A stretch of DNA of 64,000 nucleotides, from positions 2,108,001 to 2,172,000 of the forward strand of contig NZ_ARVU01000001.1 in assembly GCF_000384415.1 (NCBI RefSeq). Reading direction: 5' to 3'. The notes under the pieces were generated by a model that was given only the letters and a program-made list of their open reading frames with translations, had not been told where the DNA came from and made no database searches. Source of the stretch: Cycloclasticus pugetii PS-1 (GTDB lineage: Bacteria; Pseudomonadota; Gammaproteobacteria; Methylococcales; Cycloclasticaceae). The position numbers were made by a program, and so were the translations under genes. Position 1 is the stretch's first letter. Each line of letters begins with the position of its first letter. Below, piece after piece: positions 38,399 to 47,655 of the stretch.

Positions 38399-38431
38399 AG
38401 ACCATTAACTTTTGTTGATGGTCTTTTTTTT
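38399..38431 (+). terminator. Rho-independent terminator after the TolC-like gene
   Basis: An 11-bp stem (AGACCATTAAC/GTTGATGGTCT, one G-T pair) with a TTTT loop is followed by eight T residues, 23 bp after the stop codon. Confidence 0.93.
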
Positions 38432-38473
38432 GACTTACTTTTAAAACATATAATCCAAATTCCTATTAGAGAA

Positions 38474-39175
38474 CTAGAATTTATTAACTCTCATTCTGCT
38501 TTTCAAACCTCCCCATTTATTTAAACGATCCGAACCTCCCAATTTCTTTCCGGTCCCTCGCGACTTTGCCAACCATAGACCCGAACCGTTAAAGCTATAG
38601 ACAGGTAATAGGTCTCGCCGCATAGATGCCGGAGAAATAGCTGGTTTTAAATTATCTAACACCGCTGGAATACTGCCTGGTTTTTCAAAGTACGTCAGCA
38701 CCATATGTGCTTGATCCAACTCAATGGCCTTCACATAGGTGATTCGCATCTTGCTGTCTGGGACACCCAACTCAATAAGCGTAAAATACTTAGCAATTGA
38801 GTAATCCTCACAATCCCCCGCCCCTTTAGATAAGGCCTCTAATGGTGTTGCCCAATAATCAACTAATCCCCATAACTCATCATCATCCACAAACTCAAGC
38901 TGTTGATTAAAGAAGTCATTAACCCGCTCCAGTTTTTCTTTTTCAGGTAGATTTTTTGCCGACTGAATCAGCCCTTGCCAGGCTAACACCCTGTTTGACG
39001 CATGCTTACCATATTTCATTTCCACCTTGGCGATAAGCTCTGAACTAAAATTTAGTGCCGCTGGAGAGACCACAACAACCACCAAGCAAAACAAAAAAAC
39101 GATAAGCTGTAACCAAGCGCTGCACGGACGCTTAGAACCCCTGTTGGCAAACGCTTGTTGGCAGATCGTGTTCAT
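38474..39175 (-). CDS. lapG: LapG periplasmic cysteine protease
   Basis: Transglutaminase-like Cys protease (BTLCP/DUF920) that cuts LapA-type adhesins at the dialanine site, 233 residues from the ATG at 39175. It has one N-terminal transmembrane or signal segment (about 22-42). The catalytic Cys is in GAGDCEDYS (about residue 122), His in LDQAHMVL (about 157) and Asp in AVLDNL (about 174); the spacing is close to LapG of P. fluorescens. Calcium-binding acidic residues DDDELWGLVDYW lie ahead of the Cys. The C-terminus is basic. It lies 24 bp downstream of lapD in the same direction. Confidence 0.92.
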   Translation of the reverse strand: MNTICQQAFANRGSKRPCSAWLQLIVFLFCLVVVVVSPAALNFSSELIAKVEMKYGKHASNRVLAWQGLIQSAKNLPEKEKLERVNDFFNQQLEFVDDDELWGLVDYWATPLEALSKGAGDCEDYSIAKYFTLIELGVPDSKMRITYVKAIELDQAHMVLTYFEKPGSIPAVLDNLKPAISPASMRRDLLPVYSFNGSGLWLAKSRGTGKKLGGSDRLNKWGGLKSRMRVNKF

Positions 39176-39199
39176 ATAGCAGATCAATCGTTTTATAGA

Positions 39200-41104
39200 C
39201 TAACGACTAGCGCCTAAAACACCCATTTTTGTTAAACAGGCAATGTCTTCATCGGCCTGAATATTCTCTGCTAACACCTGAATATCTAATAACTCTCCTA
39301 TTTCAAGCATTGTTTTTACAAACTCACGTTTCTCAACATCCTGCGCAATACCGTTACCAAGGTCTCGGGCTAGACGAATATAGTCAGGCTTTAACTCTTT
39401 AACTGCCTGGGGCAACATTGACTGCGTCTCGAATCGCTTAATAAGAACCTTGGCATTATGTTTACGTATAAAGTGAATAAATTCTTTATACACACCGATC
39501 TCTTTATTAACGGCATACGCCGACAAGCTAAAAACTAACTGACCTGCAACCGCCTGGTTTTGATTTAACAAAACTGTCAACCAGCCCCTAAAATCACTAC
39601 TCTTTACCGTTCTGCTAGATAAGTTAATGGCTATTTGATTGGAAATATTACTCTCTTTGATATGATCAATGACTCGAGACACCACCCCTTTATCGAGGTC
39701 TACAATCTTTACAAACTTTTCGGCTATCGAAACAAAGGTGCCAATTGAAAGCACATCACCATTCTTATCAAGTGCTTCAGAAAAGGCATCTTGCATCAAC
39801 ACATCCGCCGTTTGGAGGTTCTCCGTTGTGCTGACATAGGAGACTTTAAAGTCATCATTATCAACAATATCAAACACCAACTCCTTCCATTCAGCCATAT
39901 CCTTCGCTCGATCTTTACCTTTTCGAAGGTAGTAGCTATTAGCACCAATAAGCTGCGCTTGTTCATACGCTTCATTAGCAGCCAACAAAATATTGTTTTT
40001 CGGACTAAATGGGTCAAAGGCCGCAACGCCTATATGTGCGATATCTTTTTTATTATATTGCTCGCCCAATTCAGTAAATGAAGTGCTTAATGATCGAGCT
40101 AATCTTTCTGACTGATCAACTGTTGCACCGCGCATTAACAACACAAACTCTGAACCAAAAAAACGATATGCGTCGATATCCACCGAAGAGTCAACGCTCG
40201 TTTTTGATTTTAATATTTCAGCAAAATCCTTAATAAATTGATCTATCGTATCAGGGCCTAACTCTTTGACTAAACTTGTTAAAGCATCTATTTTTATCAT
40301 AAAAACAAAAGCCTCTTCATGTGAGCTTTGCACTTCTTTCAGCCTCAGTTCAAAACTGCTTTTTTTACTTAACCCAGTCAACTCATCCAGTTGAAGTTTC
40401 TTCCCAATGTTCTCTAGTTTTGTGTTCAGGTTTTGAATGACACGTTCTAACTTTTTAGACATTACATTCATCGACAAAGCCACCTTTCGAACCTCAGTTG
40501 TCCAAGGTAAGCGCTTAATCATATCGAAATGCCCTGTCGATATCGTTTCTGCCATGACGCCAATTCTTTTCAGCGAAGACAAGGTTATTTGCAACACCAA
40601 CAACAACAAAACAATCGATGCAGCAAAAACCATAAGCGAGTAATAGAAACTCGTTTTCACTTGCTCATAAAGTTTAAAATACGCATAGCCAGGGTTAATT
40701 GTTACCGAAACAGTACCACTGATACTCCAACCAGAACTAATTTCACTGTCGGCACGAGCTGTTTGCATGGGCACAAAATCAATAAACCACTGAGGCACTG
40801 AGGCAAATGTTTTATCATTCCTCAGTGTTACCAAACTCTGCCCTGTCACATCAACCAGCTTAATTTCCTTATAATACCCACGATCAAATATTGCTTTCAT
40901 CATTGTTTCAAGCACGGGGTCTTGAGTGTCCACCATATAGGGGCTAAGTGATAAGCCCAATGAGGTCGCCGTATCTTGCGCATGAATTTGTGACTCCCCT
41001 TCCAAATAGCTTCTTATATTGTTTACACTCAATACAAAATTCACACTGAAAATAATCAGAAATAGCGCAGAGATAAGAATCAGTAATTGTTTAGATAACG
41101 ACAT
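39200..41104 (-). CDS. lapD: LapD-type c-di-GMP receptor (degenerate GGDEF-EAL)
   Basis: Inner-membrane receptor that binds c-di-GMP and sequesters LapG, 634 residues from the ATG at 41104 (AAGG 9 bases upstream). A first helix (about 7-27) is followed by a LapD/MoxY-type periplasmic domain, a second helix (about 152-172) and a HAMP. The GGDEF domain is degenerate (FFGSEFVLLM) and the EAL motif is missing; the EAL-fold block has INLSSRTVKSSDF and VLIKRFETQSM. This pattern is expected for a receptor without cyclase or esterase activity. The end (KMGVLGASR) stops short of the usual GxQGYxIxxP closing motif of EAL domains. Confidence 0.92.
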   Translation of the reverse strand: MSLSKQLLILISALFLIIFSVNFVLSVNNIRSYLEGESQIHAQDTATSLGLSLSPYMVDTQDPVLETMMKAIFDRGYYKEIKLVDVTGQSLVTLRNDKTFASVPQWFIDFVPMQTARADSEISSGWSISGTVSVTINPGYAYFKLYEQVKTSFYYSLMVFAASIVLLLLVLQITLSSLKRIGVMAETISTGHFDMIKRLPWTTEVRKVALSMNVMSKKLERVIQNLNTKLENIGKKLQLDELTGLSKKSSFELRLKEVQSSHEEAFVFMIKIDALTSLVKELGPDTIDQFIKDFAEILKSKTSVDSSVDIDAYRFFGSEFVLLMRGATVDQSERLARSLSTSFTELGEQYNKKDIAHIGVAAFDPFSPKNNILLAANEAYEQAQLIGANSYYLRKGKDRAKDMAEWKELVFDIVDNDDFKVSYVSTTENLQTADVLMQDAFSEALDKNGDVLSIGTFVSIAEKFVKIVDLDKGVVSRVIDHIKESNISNQIAINLSSRTVKSSDFRGWLTVLLNQNQAVAGQLVFSLSAYAVNKEIGVYKEFIHFIRKHNAKVLIKRFETQSMLPQAVKELKPDYIRLARDLGNGIAQDVEKREFVKTMLEIGELLDIQVLAENIQADEDIACLTKMGVLGASR

Positions 41105-41311
41105 GCTTATACACCTTCTCAAGTAGGTTTTGATCGACAATGACTCAATCGTTAACGCAAGTCAACGCATCACCGCCAGACGTTCTTAACTATAGCGCAA
41201 ATCTGGCATTATTCTTAAACGTTAAGCGCCAATTGTTTCTGTTATTCTAAACAAAAGTTCAGGCTAACCCGCATTACATAGCTTATTAATCACCCCTGTT
41301 TTTCAAATATG

Positions 41312-41341
41312 CTGACGATATGATCATTCAGCATTTATAAT
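41312..41341 (+). promoter_or_regulatory. Sigma-70-type promoter of the phosphofructokinase gene
   Basis: CTGACG at 41312-41317, an 18-bp spacer and a perfect TATAAT at 41336-41341 stand 28 bp before the ATG at 41370. Confidence 0.55.
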
Positions 41342-41369
41342 GCGCCCTCTACAAATTATCTGGTGATAT

Positions 41370-42632
41370 ATGACCACTAAAAATGCTTTTTACGCTCAAT
41401 CTGGCGGTGTCACCGCTGTTATCAATGCAAGCGCCTGCGGGCTCATTGAAACTGCACGTCAACATGGCGATAAAATAGGCAAGGTATACGCAGGCCGTAA
41501 TGGCATTATTGGCGCCTTGACCGAAGACCTTATAGACACATCGTTAGAGTCTGATGAAGATATTGCCGCCTTACGTTATACCCCTTCAGGTGCATTTGGT
41601 TCATGTCGTTATAAATTAAAAAGCTTTGAAGAAAACCGCGCTGAATACGAACGTCTTATTGCTGTTTTCAAAGCTCATAATATTGGTTATTTCTTTTACA
41701 ATGGCGGCGGTGATTCACAAGACACCACGCATAAACTCTCCCAATTAAGTCAATCATTAGGACATGACTTGCGTTGTATCGGCATTCCAAAAACTGTCGA
41801 CAACGATTTACCGCTTACTGATAACTGCCCAGGATTTGGCTCCGTTGCCAAATATGTGGCAGTTTCAATACGTGAGGCTGGCTTTGACGTTGCCTCAATG
41901 GCACGCACATCAACCAAGGTATTTGTACTTGAAGTAATGGGCCGGCATGCGGGTTGGATTGCCGCAGCTGGTGGCTTGGCAGCTGAAAGAGAAGGTGAGT
42001 CACCACATATTATTTTGTTTCCTGAGATTACGTTTGACCAAGAAAAATTTCTAGCCAAAGTTGAGAGCACTGTTAAAAAACATGGCTTCTGCTGCATCGT
42101 TGTTTCTGAAGGAGTTAGGAACCCTGACGGAACGTTTTTAGCGGAAGCTGGCACCCGTGATGCCTTTGGTCATGCCCAACTAGGTGGTGTCGCTCCGGTA
42201 GTTGCTGACATGATTAAAACTGCCCATGGCTACAAATACCATTGGGCTGTGGCAGATTATTTACAACGTGCCGCACGCCATATCGCCTCTAAAACCGATG
42301 TAGACCAAGCCTATGCGATGGGCAAAGCCGCGGTTGAGCTTGCGCTTAACGGAAAAACCGCTGTCATGCCAACCATTGTTCGCACCAGCAATAATCCATA
42401 CCAATGGGAAATAGGTGTTGGCGAATTAAAAGACGTTGCTAATGTTGAGCAAATGCTTCCTGCGCATTACATCAGTGAAGATGGCTTTGGCATTACCCCT
42501 GAATGTGAAGAATACTTGCGACCTTTAATTATGGGTGAAGACTCTCCTCCTTATGTTAATGGCCTCCCTCAATACGTTCGCTTGAAAAACTTACCGGTTG
42601 AAAAAATACTTAACGAGCCGTTTGACCTGTAA
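41370..42632 (+). CDS. PPi-type 6-phosphofructokinase
   Basis: A 420-residue phosphofructokinase that probably uses pyrophosphate to interconvert fructose 6-phosphate and fructose 1,6-bisphosphate reversibly. The N-terminal AQSGGVTAVINASACGL is the long-PFK form. GGGDSQDT replaces the ATP-binding GGDGT of ATP-PFKs, and the catalytic loop reads PKTVDNDLP (ATP-type enzymes have PGTIDND). The sugar-phosphate sites MGRHAGWIA and SEGVRNPDG are intact. Such enzymes are typical of methylotrophs and some marine gammaproteobacteria. It is monocistronic with its own promoter. Cosubstrate is inferred from motifs. Confidence 0.88.
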   Translation: MTTKNAFYAQSGGVTAVINASACGLIETARQHGDKIGKVYAGRNGIIGALTEDLIDTSLESDEDIAALRYTPSGAFGSCRYKLKSFEENRAEYERLIAVFKAHNIGYFFYNGGGDSQDTTHKLSQLSQSLGHDLRCIGIPKTVDNDLPLTDNCPGFGSVAKYVAVSIREAGFDVASMARTSTKVFVLEVMGRHAGWIAAAGGLAAEREGESPHIILFPEITFDQEKFLAKVESTVKKHGFCCIVVSEGVRNPDGTFLAEAGTRDAFGHAQLGGVAPVVADMIKTAHGYKYHWAVADYLQRAARHIASKTDVDQAYAMGKAAVELALNGKTAVMPTIVRTSNNPYQWEIGVGELKDVANVEQMLPAHYISEDGFGITPECEEYLRPLIMGEDSPPYVNGLPQYVRLKNLPVEKILNEPFDL

Positions 42633-43004
42633 CTAACGCTGCAATACTTAGCTTCTATGAGACGATGACGTTACCTGCCTATTTAAGCAAGCTAATTATT
42701 TCTTATTAGGTAGAAAATCACTTAGTCCTCACTTCCCTGTGAGCACTATAAGCACTTACAGCTAGCGACTGGCCGCTCATTAACCATGCGTAATATTGGT
42801 TACAGGATGGCGAACCAGCCCGTCAATTGATGAAGGAGGCAGCTAAATTAAGCGATAGTCTTTTAATGCCCTTATCAACCGCTTTACTCTCTATTGCATA
42901 AACCACAGTCCACATACAAAATACTATCGAACCCACACTGCTATTGCCGCGTTTAATCCATAAATAGCTGTGTTATTTGCTGCTAAACACTTATCCTTAA
43001 GCCC
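42633..43004. other. 372-bp intergenic stretch with a possible decayed reading frame
   Basis: No full gene is seen. On the plus strand one frame, open after a TAA near 42793, reads QDGEPARQLMKEAAKLSDSL and then LMPLSTALLSIA before a stop at about 42902; composition looks coding-like but there is no start codon with a ribosome site and no family I recognise. The neighbouring frame carries TMRNIGYRMANQPVN just before it. This could be a frameshifted remnant. No hairpin with a T-run was found after the phosphofructokinase gene. Confidence 0.25.
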
Positions 43005-43952
43005 ATGAAACTACTTAACCTCATTTCTCGCGGCATGGCGCCACTAACGCTCATATGCGCTGTGATCGCATTTTATCAACCCGCTATTTTTTTAATTTTT
43101 AAAGATTATTTTCTCTGGTTTTTTGCCGCCTCTATGTTTGCCTTGGGCGTAGTGTTAAAACCTGATGAATTAAAAACAACAATAAAAACTCCCAAACCGA
43201 TCTTAATTGGTATCTTAAGCCAATACAGTATTATGCCCCTACTCGGCGCGACCGCCGCTTGGTTGGCGGGTTTACCAGCAGAAATAGCTTTAGGCGTTAT
43301 TATTGTCGGTTGCGCACCCGGCGCAATGGCCAGTAATGTTATCGTATTCTTGGCCGGCGGAGCCGTCGCTTTCTCTGTCACGCTCACCACCATAGCAACA
43401 TTCTTATCGCCTGCCTTAACTCCATTATTAGTTGAATGGTTAGGCGGCACTTACCTGCCAATTCCCTTTTGGCCGATGATGAAAACCATCTTACTAACGG
43501 TTTTACTGCCACTCACCTTTGGCATGCTGATTAGAAAAACCCTAGGTCAACATGCAAGGCCGCTCATTGAGTTCGCCCCTTCTATGGCTTCACTGGCCAT
43601 TATTATTATCTGCGCTTATGCCGTTGCTGCTAACCACGACCGTTTAAATAGCATTACCCCTGAGTTGTTTTTAGTTATTATTTCCGTCAATGCACTGGGT
43701 TATTTACTCGGTTGGAGCATTGCAAAGTTTTCTCACTTTAGCGGCCCTTATCGCTTAACACTCGCGATAGAAATCGGCATGCAGAATGCTGGCTTAGGCG
43801 TGGCACTTGCCCTTAAACACTTTTCCCCCGAAACAGCCTTACCCGGTGCGTTGTTTGCTGTTTGGTGCATCCTAACCGGTGCGGGTGCTAGCGCTTGGCT
43901 ACGCCACAAACAACGGTTAAACGCGTTAACAGACGAGGCAGAAAGAACTTAG
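43005..43952 (+). CDS. BASS-family (bile acid:sodium symporter type) transporter
   Basis: A 315-residue inner-membrane protein with about nine or ten helices. Family signs: the first conserved block MFALGVVLKPDEL, then VGCAPGAMASNVIVFLAGG, and the C-terminal crossover EIGMQNAGLGVALALKHFSP. These place it in the BASS/SBF group (YocS/PanS-like). Substrates in the family include organic anions such as pantoate, pyruvate and bile acids; none can be assigned here. DoxX begins 48 bp downstream on the same strand. Confidence 0.85.
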   Translation: MKLLNLISRGMAPLTLICAVIAFYQPAIFLIFKDYFLWFFAASMFALGVVLKPDELKTTIKTPKPILIGILSQYSIMPLLGATAAWLAGLPAEIALGVIIVGCAPGAMASNVIVFLAGGAVAFSVTLTTIATFLSPALTPLLVEWLGGTYLPIPFWPMMKTILLTVLLPLTFGMLIRKTLGQHARPLIEFAPSMASLAIIIICAYAVAANHDRLNSITPELFLVIISVNALGYLLGWSIAKFSHFSGPYRLTLAIEIGMQNAGLGVALALKHFSPETALPGALFAVWCILTGAGASAWLRHKQRLNALTDEAERT

Positions 43953-44000
43953 TTTATCAATGGGTCTATTTTACTGACCGAAATAAATTAAGGACTACCC

Positions 44001-44594
44001 ATGATTAAATGTATTAACAAACTTCAATCTGTCTTAGATAGTACTCGCTCAGTGGATTTTTTGGCACCGTTGGCATTAAGGCTCTATCTTGCACCCATTT
44101 TTTGGCTCGCTGGCACCCAAAAATTAGCGGCTTTTGATAGCACTGTCGACTGGTTTGGCAATGCTGATTATGGCTTGGGCTTACCTTTCCCCTATTTTAT
44201 GGCTGCTGCTGCAACTTGGGTAGAAATTATTGGCGCCGTTCTTTTACTTATTGGCCTTGCTGTTAGGTGGGTTTCTATTCCGTTAATGATCACCATGGCT
44301 GTTGCTGCTGTGACCGTGCATTTACCCAATGGTTGGTTAGCCATTGCTGAAGGCGGCGGCTTGTTTGCCAATGAGCGAACTCGTGGCGCTGTTGAGCGTC
44401 TCAACGTTGCAAAAGAGATTCTTCATGAACACGGGAATTACAACTGGCTCACCGAGAATGGTAGTGTCGTTATCTTGAATAATGGTATTGAATTTGCGAG
44501 CACTTATTTCATCATGTTACTTGTACTATTTTTTATGGGTGCGGGAAAATACCTTAGTTTAGATTTTTGGATTGCTAAAAAATTTAAGGGATAA
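44001..44594 (+). CDS. DoxX-family membrane protein
   Basis: A 197-residue inner-membrane protein with four predicted helices (about 25-43, 68-88, 92-108 and 160-180). The LRLYLAPIFWLAGTQKLAAFDSTVDWFGN opening and the helix-2 ATWVEIIGAVLLLIGLAVRW are typical of DoxX. An inserted loop of about 50 residues between helices 3 and 4 (GWLAIAEGGGLFANERTRG) is larger than in small DoxX proteins and resembles the form sometimes linked to copper-binding peptide (HvfX-like) clusters. No such peptide gene is seen. The next gene starts 7 bp later, so they form an operon. Confidence 0.75.
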   Translation: MIKCINKLQSVLDSTRSVDFLAPLALRLYLAPIFWLAGTQKLAAFDSTVDWFGNADYGLGLPFPYFMAAAATWVEIIGAVLLLIGLAVRWVSIPLMITMAVAAVTVHLPNGWLAIAEGGGLFANERTRGAVERLNVAKEILHEHGNYNWLTENGSVVILNNGIEFASTYFIMLLVLFFMGAGKYLSLDFWIAKKFKG

Positions 44595-44601
44595 TTAAAT
44601 T

Positions 44602-46125
44602 ATGGATAGTCTATTTTCAATGAATATTGCACTTTATTTATCAAGATCCATTGAGTTCTTAAGTGCTGCCTTTGTCTTTGCGTTGACCGCATTCCTCATA
44701 CTTTCGGTTATTCTTTACGTCAAAGACCGCACGCAAAAAAAATCGACTATTTTAAGAAACTACCCGCTCATAGGCCGCTTTAGGTTCTTGTTTGAAAAGG
44801 GAGGTGAGTTTTTTCGACAATATTTCTTTGCCATGGACCGTGAAGAACTGCCTTTTAACCGCGCTCAACGAAGTTGGGTTTATCGGGCTGCAAAAAATTT
44901 AGATGCCACCGTAGCTTTTGGTTCAACCAAAGACCTACGACAGCCCGGTGCTATTATTTTCGTTAATTGCCCCTTTCCAAAACTGGAACATGAAAACGCT
45001 GCCTTAGGCCCAATCATGATAGGCCCCTATTGCAACAAACCATATTCAACGTCATCGGTTTTTAATATTTCGGGAATGAGTTTTGGCGCTATTTCCAAGC
45101 CTGCAGTACAGGCGCTTTCACACGGCGCTAAAAAAGCCGGCTGTTGGTATAACACCGGCGAAGGTGGCCTGTCCCCTTACCATTTGGAAGGTGATTGTGA
45201 CCTGGTTTTTCAAATTGGTACCGCTAAATATGGCGTTCGCGATCAGCACGGACAATTAAGTGATGAGAAACTCGAATCGATTGCCCGACACCATCAAGTT
45301 AAAATGTTTGAAATTAAGCTCAGCCAAGGGGCTAAACCAGGAAAGGGAGGCATTTTACCCGGTTTAAAAGTCAGCCAAGAAATTGCCGATATTCGTGGCA
45401 TACCCGCCGGTATGGATTCAATCAGCCCAAACCGTCACGTTGATGTTAATTCAACCACTGAGCTTTTGGATTTAATTGAACATGTCCGCCATGTAACCGG
45501 CAAACCGGTTGGCTTTAAAACCGTTGTCAGTTCGTGGCAATGGCTTGAGGAGCTGTGTGAATTAATCTGTTCTCGTGGCGAAGAATCCGCTCCCGACTTT
45601 ATCACTATTGATGGTGGCGATGGCGGAACCGGTGCAGCGCCTATGTCATTAATTGATAATGTCGGGCTAACGCTTACTGAGTCATTACCAGCGGTTGAGA
45701 ATACCCTTCTTAAATATGGCCTTCGTAAACGTATTCGTATTATCGCTTCCGGCAAACGTATTAACCCTGCTGAGGTCGCTTGGGCTTTGTGCGCAGGCGC
45801 CGACTTTATCACCTCAGCGCGTGGTTTCATGTTTGCTCTCGGCTGCATACAAGCCCTGCAATGCAATAAAAACACCTGTCCAACGGGCATCACTACACAC
45901 AACCGTGACCTACAACGTGGTCTCGATCCAGCGAATAAAGCAAATCGCGTTGCTAATTATCAAAAGAACTTAGTTAAAGAGGTGTCTACTATTGCTCATT
46001 CGTGCGGTGTTTCAGGGCCAAGACGCTTACACCGGCACCACGCTCGTATCGTCATGCCAGATGGCATGTCCGTTCCATTAAACGAGTTACAGCCTTACCC
46101 TGACACCGCTATTAAATTACATTAA
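44602..46125 (+). CDS. Membrane-anchored FMN glutamate-synthase-domain protein
   Basis: A 507-residue protein with an N-terminal transmembrane segment (about 12-38) and a GltB-type central FMN domain. Family features include [62 protein letters not shown] and the iron-sulphur cysteines in [16 protein letters not shown]. It lacks the amidotransferase domain, so it is not a complete glutamate synthase. The family (FMN-binding glutamate synthase-like) is widespread and its reaction is not settled. It pairs with DoxX. The stop overlaps the convergent cobB by 9 bp. Confidence 0.85.
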   Translation: MDSLFSMNIALYLSRSIEFLSAAFVFALTAFLILSVILYVKDRTQKKSTILRNYPLIGRFRFLFEKGGEFFRQYFFAMDREELPFNRAQRSWVYRAAKNLDATVAFGSTKDLRQPGAIIFVNCPFPKLEHENAALGPIMIGPYCNKPYSTSSVFNISGMSFGAISKPAVQALSHGAKKAGCWYNTGEGGLSPYHLEGDCDLVFQIGTAKYGVRDQHGQLSDEKLESIARHHQVKMFEIKLSQGAKPGKGGILPGLKVSQEIADIRGIPAGMDSISPNRHVDVNSTTELLDLIEHVRHVTGKPVGFKTVVSSWQWLEELCELICSRGEESAPDFITIDGGDGGTGAAPMSLIDNVGLTLTESLPAVENTLLKYGLRKRIRIIASGKRINPAEVAWALCAGADFITSARGFMFALGCIQALQCNKNTCPTGITTHNRDLQRGLDPANKANRVANYQKNLVKEVSTIAHSCGVSGPRRLHRHHARIVMPDGMSVPLNELQPYPDTAIKLH

Positions 46126-46821
46126 TTGGCGTAAGTAGCTTGCAACGACTTCACTTGCAGGGCCATAGATTTTTTCTTTAAACTCTGACTCAACTTGAGA
46201 GGGCTCAAGGTTAAGCTCTACTGTATGGGCTCCGGCTTGATTAGCCATTTCTACAAAACCTGCAGCAGGATATACATTGCCCGATGTCCCTATTGACAGA
46301 AACAAGTCACATTCGATAATCGCTCTGTAAATCTCATCCATTTGATAGGGCATTTCGCCAAACCAAACAATATCTGGTCGCAGGGTCTTTTGTTGCCCGC
46401 AGCACTCACACACCGAGTCTTCATTTAAATTTTCATAAACTGTAAATCGTTTTTCGCTCTGCTTACAAAAACACTTCAATAACTCGCCGTGCATATGGAT
46501 AATATTTTTTGTGCCTGCTCGCTCATGTAAATTATCTATATTCTGCGTTACCACTAATACAGACAGTTCATTGTTTTTTTCTAGCTCAGCGATTGCAAGG
46601 TGCGCATCATTTGGTTTCACCTTATCACTTAATAACTGCTGCCGACGCATATTATAAAAATGGTGAACCAATGCCGGGGTTCTTGCAAAGCCTTCAGGCG
46701 TAGCCACCTCTTCTATTCTATGCTCTTCCCAAAGCCCATCACTGGCTCTAAAGGTTTTAATGCCTGACTCCGCCGATACCCCTGCACCGGTTAATATAAC
46801 GATTGATTTAGCGTTCTTCAT
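46117..46821 (-). CDS. cobB: Sir2/CobB-type NAD-dependent deacylase
   Basis: A 234-residue sirtuin that removes acyl groups from lysines with NAD. The Rossmann block is [17 protein letters not shown], the catalytic region [12 protein letters not shown] with the catalytic His in HMHGELL, and zinc-type cysteines are in CFC and CECCG. YNMR after VHHF gives the Tyr-xx-Arg pair of class III sirtuins, which prefers succinyl or malonyl groups. Its start overlaps the end of the epimerase-like gene by 14 bp. Confidence 0.92.
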   Translation of the reverse strand: MKNAKSIVILTGAGVSAESGIKTFRASDGLWEEHRIEEVATPEGFARTPALVHHFYNMRRQQLLSDKVKPNDAHLAIAELEKNNELSVLVVTQNIDNLHERAGTKNIIHMHGELLKCFCKQSEKRFTVYENLNEDSVCECCGQQKTLRPDIVWFGEMPYQMDEIYRAIIECDLFLSIGTSGNVYPAAGFVEMANQAGAHTVELNLEPSQVESEFKEKIYGPASEVVASYLRQLM

Positions 46822-47653
46822 TCATCAAAGCCTCATAGCCTTGTTCATAGCTCGCATACTTAAACTGGTAGCCGCCCTCGGTTAATTGCCGACTATCTAT
46901 TCGCTTATTACGACTAGCCGTTTTATCTAATATCTTTGCACTACAAGAGGCTAACCCTAGTTTTTTTGTGATATAGCTTGCCACATTCCATTTTTCGGCA
47001 GGATCTAGGTCAGAGGCCAAATAAATACGCTCTAAGCCTTCATCATTCAACTGTTTAGTTAGCAAAAATTCAAGTACGCCGATACAGTCTTCTCGATGAA
47101 TTCGGTTTGTATAATATGGAGGGACTTTTTGAATCTCTGTGCCTCTTTTAAGCTGATTTATAAAGTAGTTTGAACGCCCATAAATTCCAGAAAACCTAAT
47201 CACTGTTGCATGCTCATTAAACGCTAAAAACTGATCTTCAGCTTGCAATAAAAGCCGCCCTCTTTCATCCATTGGCTCTGTCGCTGACTGCTCACTCACC
47301 CACTCCCCTTGTTGCTGAGCATATACCCTTGTGGATGATATAAAAAAAATCGGTAGTGTAGGGTTTTGCTGCTTTAATGCACTCAGCACATGCTCTACCC
47401 CTGTTTTGAACACATCTTTATATGCAGAAATGTCTCGCCCTGTAGGAGACAATATATAAACAAGGCCATCAACATTAAAGTCTAACGCACCCACCTGTTC
47501 AGCGTTTGTCAGATCCGCCTGAATAAAATGAATATCTGAGGACTGAGTCTGCAAGGTTCTTCTCACCCCAGTAACTTCATGCCCTGTCGCCGCCAGCCTT
47601 TCAGCTAACCCCGTACCTACATCACCACACCCCATCACCATGATTTTCGCCAT
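46808..47653 (-). CDS. YeeZ-like NAD(P)-binding epimerase/reductase
   Basis: A 281-residue Rossmann-fold protein. The nucleotide-binding block is [22 protein letters not shown], with a conserved Arg pair (GVRR) after strand 2. It resembles YeeZ-type extended SDR proteins with [13 protein letters not shown] and a C-terminal region ending in a helix; the usual YxxxK is not clear. The physiological substrate is unknown. It overlaps the cobB start and lies 2 bp after the glycosyltransferase stop, so the three probably form one transcript. Confidence 0.75.
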   Translation of the reverse strand: MAKIMVMGCGDVGTGLAERLAATGHEVTGVRRTLQTQSSDIHFIQADLTNAEQVGALDFNVDGLVYILSPTGRDISAYKDVFKTGVEHVLSALKQQNPTLPIFFISSTRVYAQQQGEWVSEQSATEPMDERGRLLLQAEDQFLAFNEHATVIRFSGIYGRSNYFINQLKRGTEIQKVPPYYTNRIHREDCIGVLEFLLTKQLNDEGLERIYLASDLDPAEKWNVASYITKKLGLASCSAKILDKTASRNKRIDSRQLTEGGYQFKYASYEQGYEALMNEER

Positions 47654-47655
47654 AA

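Noticed and set aside
25385-41369. Integrative island with att sites at tRNA-Arg
   Set aside because: No copy of the tRNA 3' end and no integrase was found in the window; kept only as a low-interest possibility.
41370-42632. ATP-dependent phosphofructokinase
   Set aside because: The nucleotide loop reads GGGDSQDT and the catalytic loop PKTVDND, which match PPi-type rather than ATP-type enzymes.
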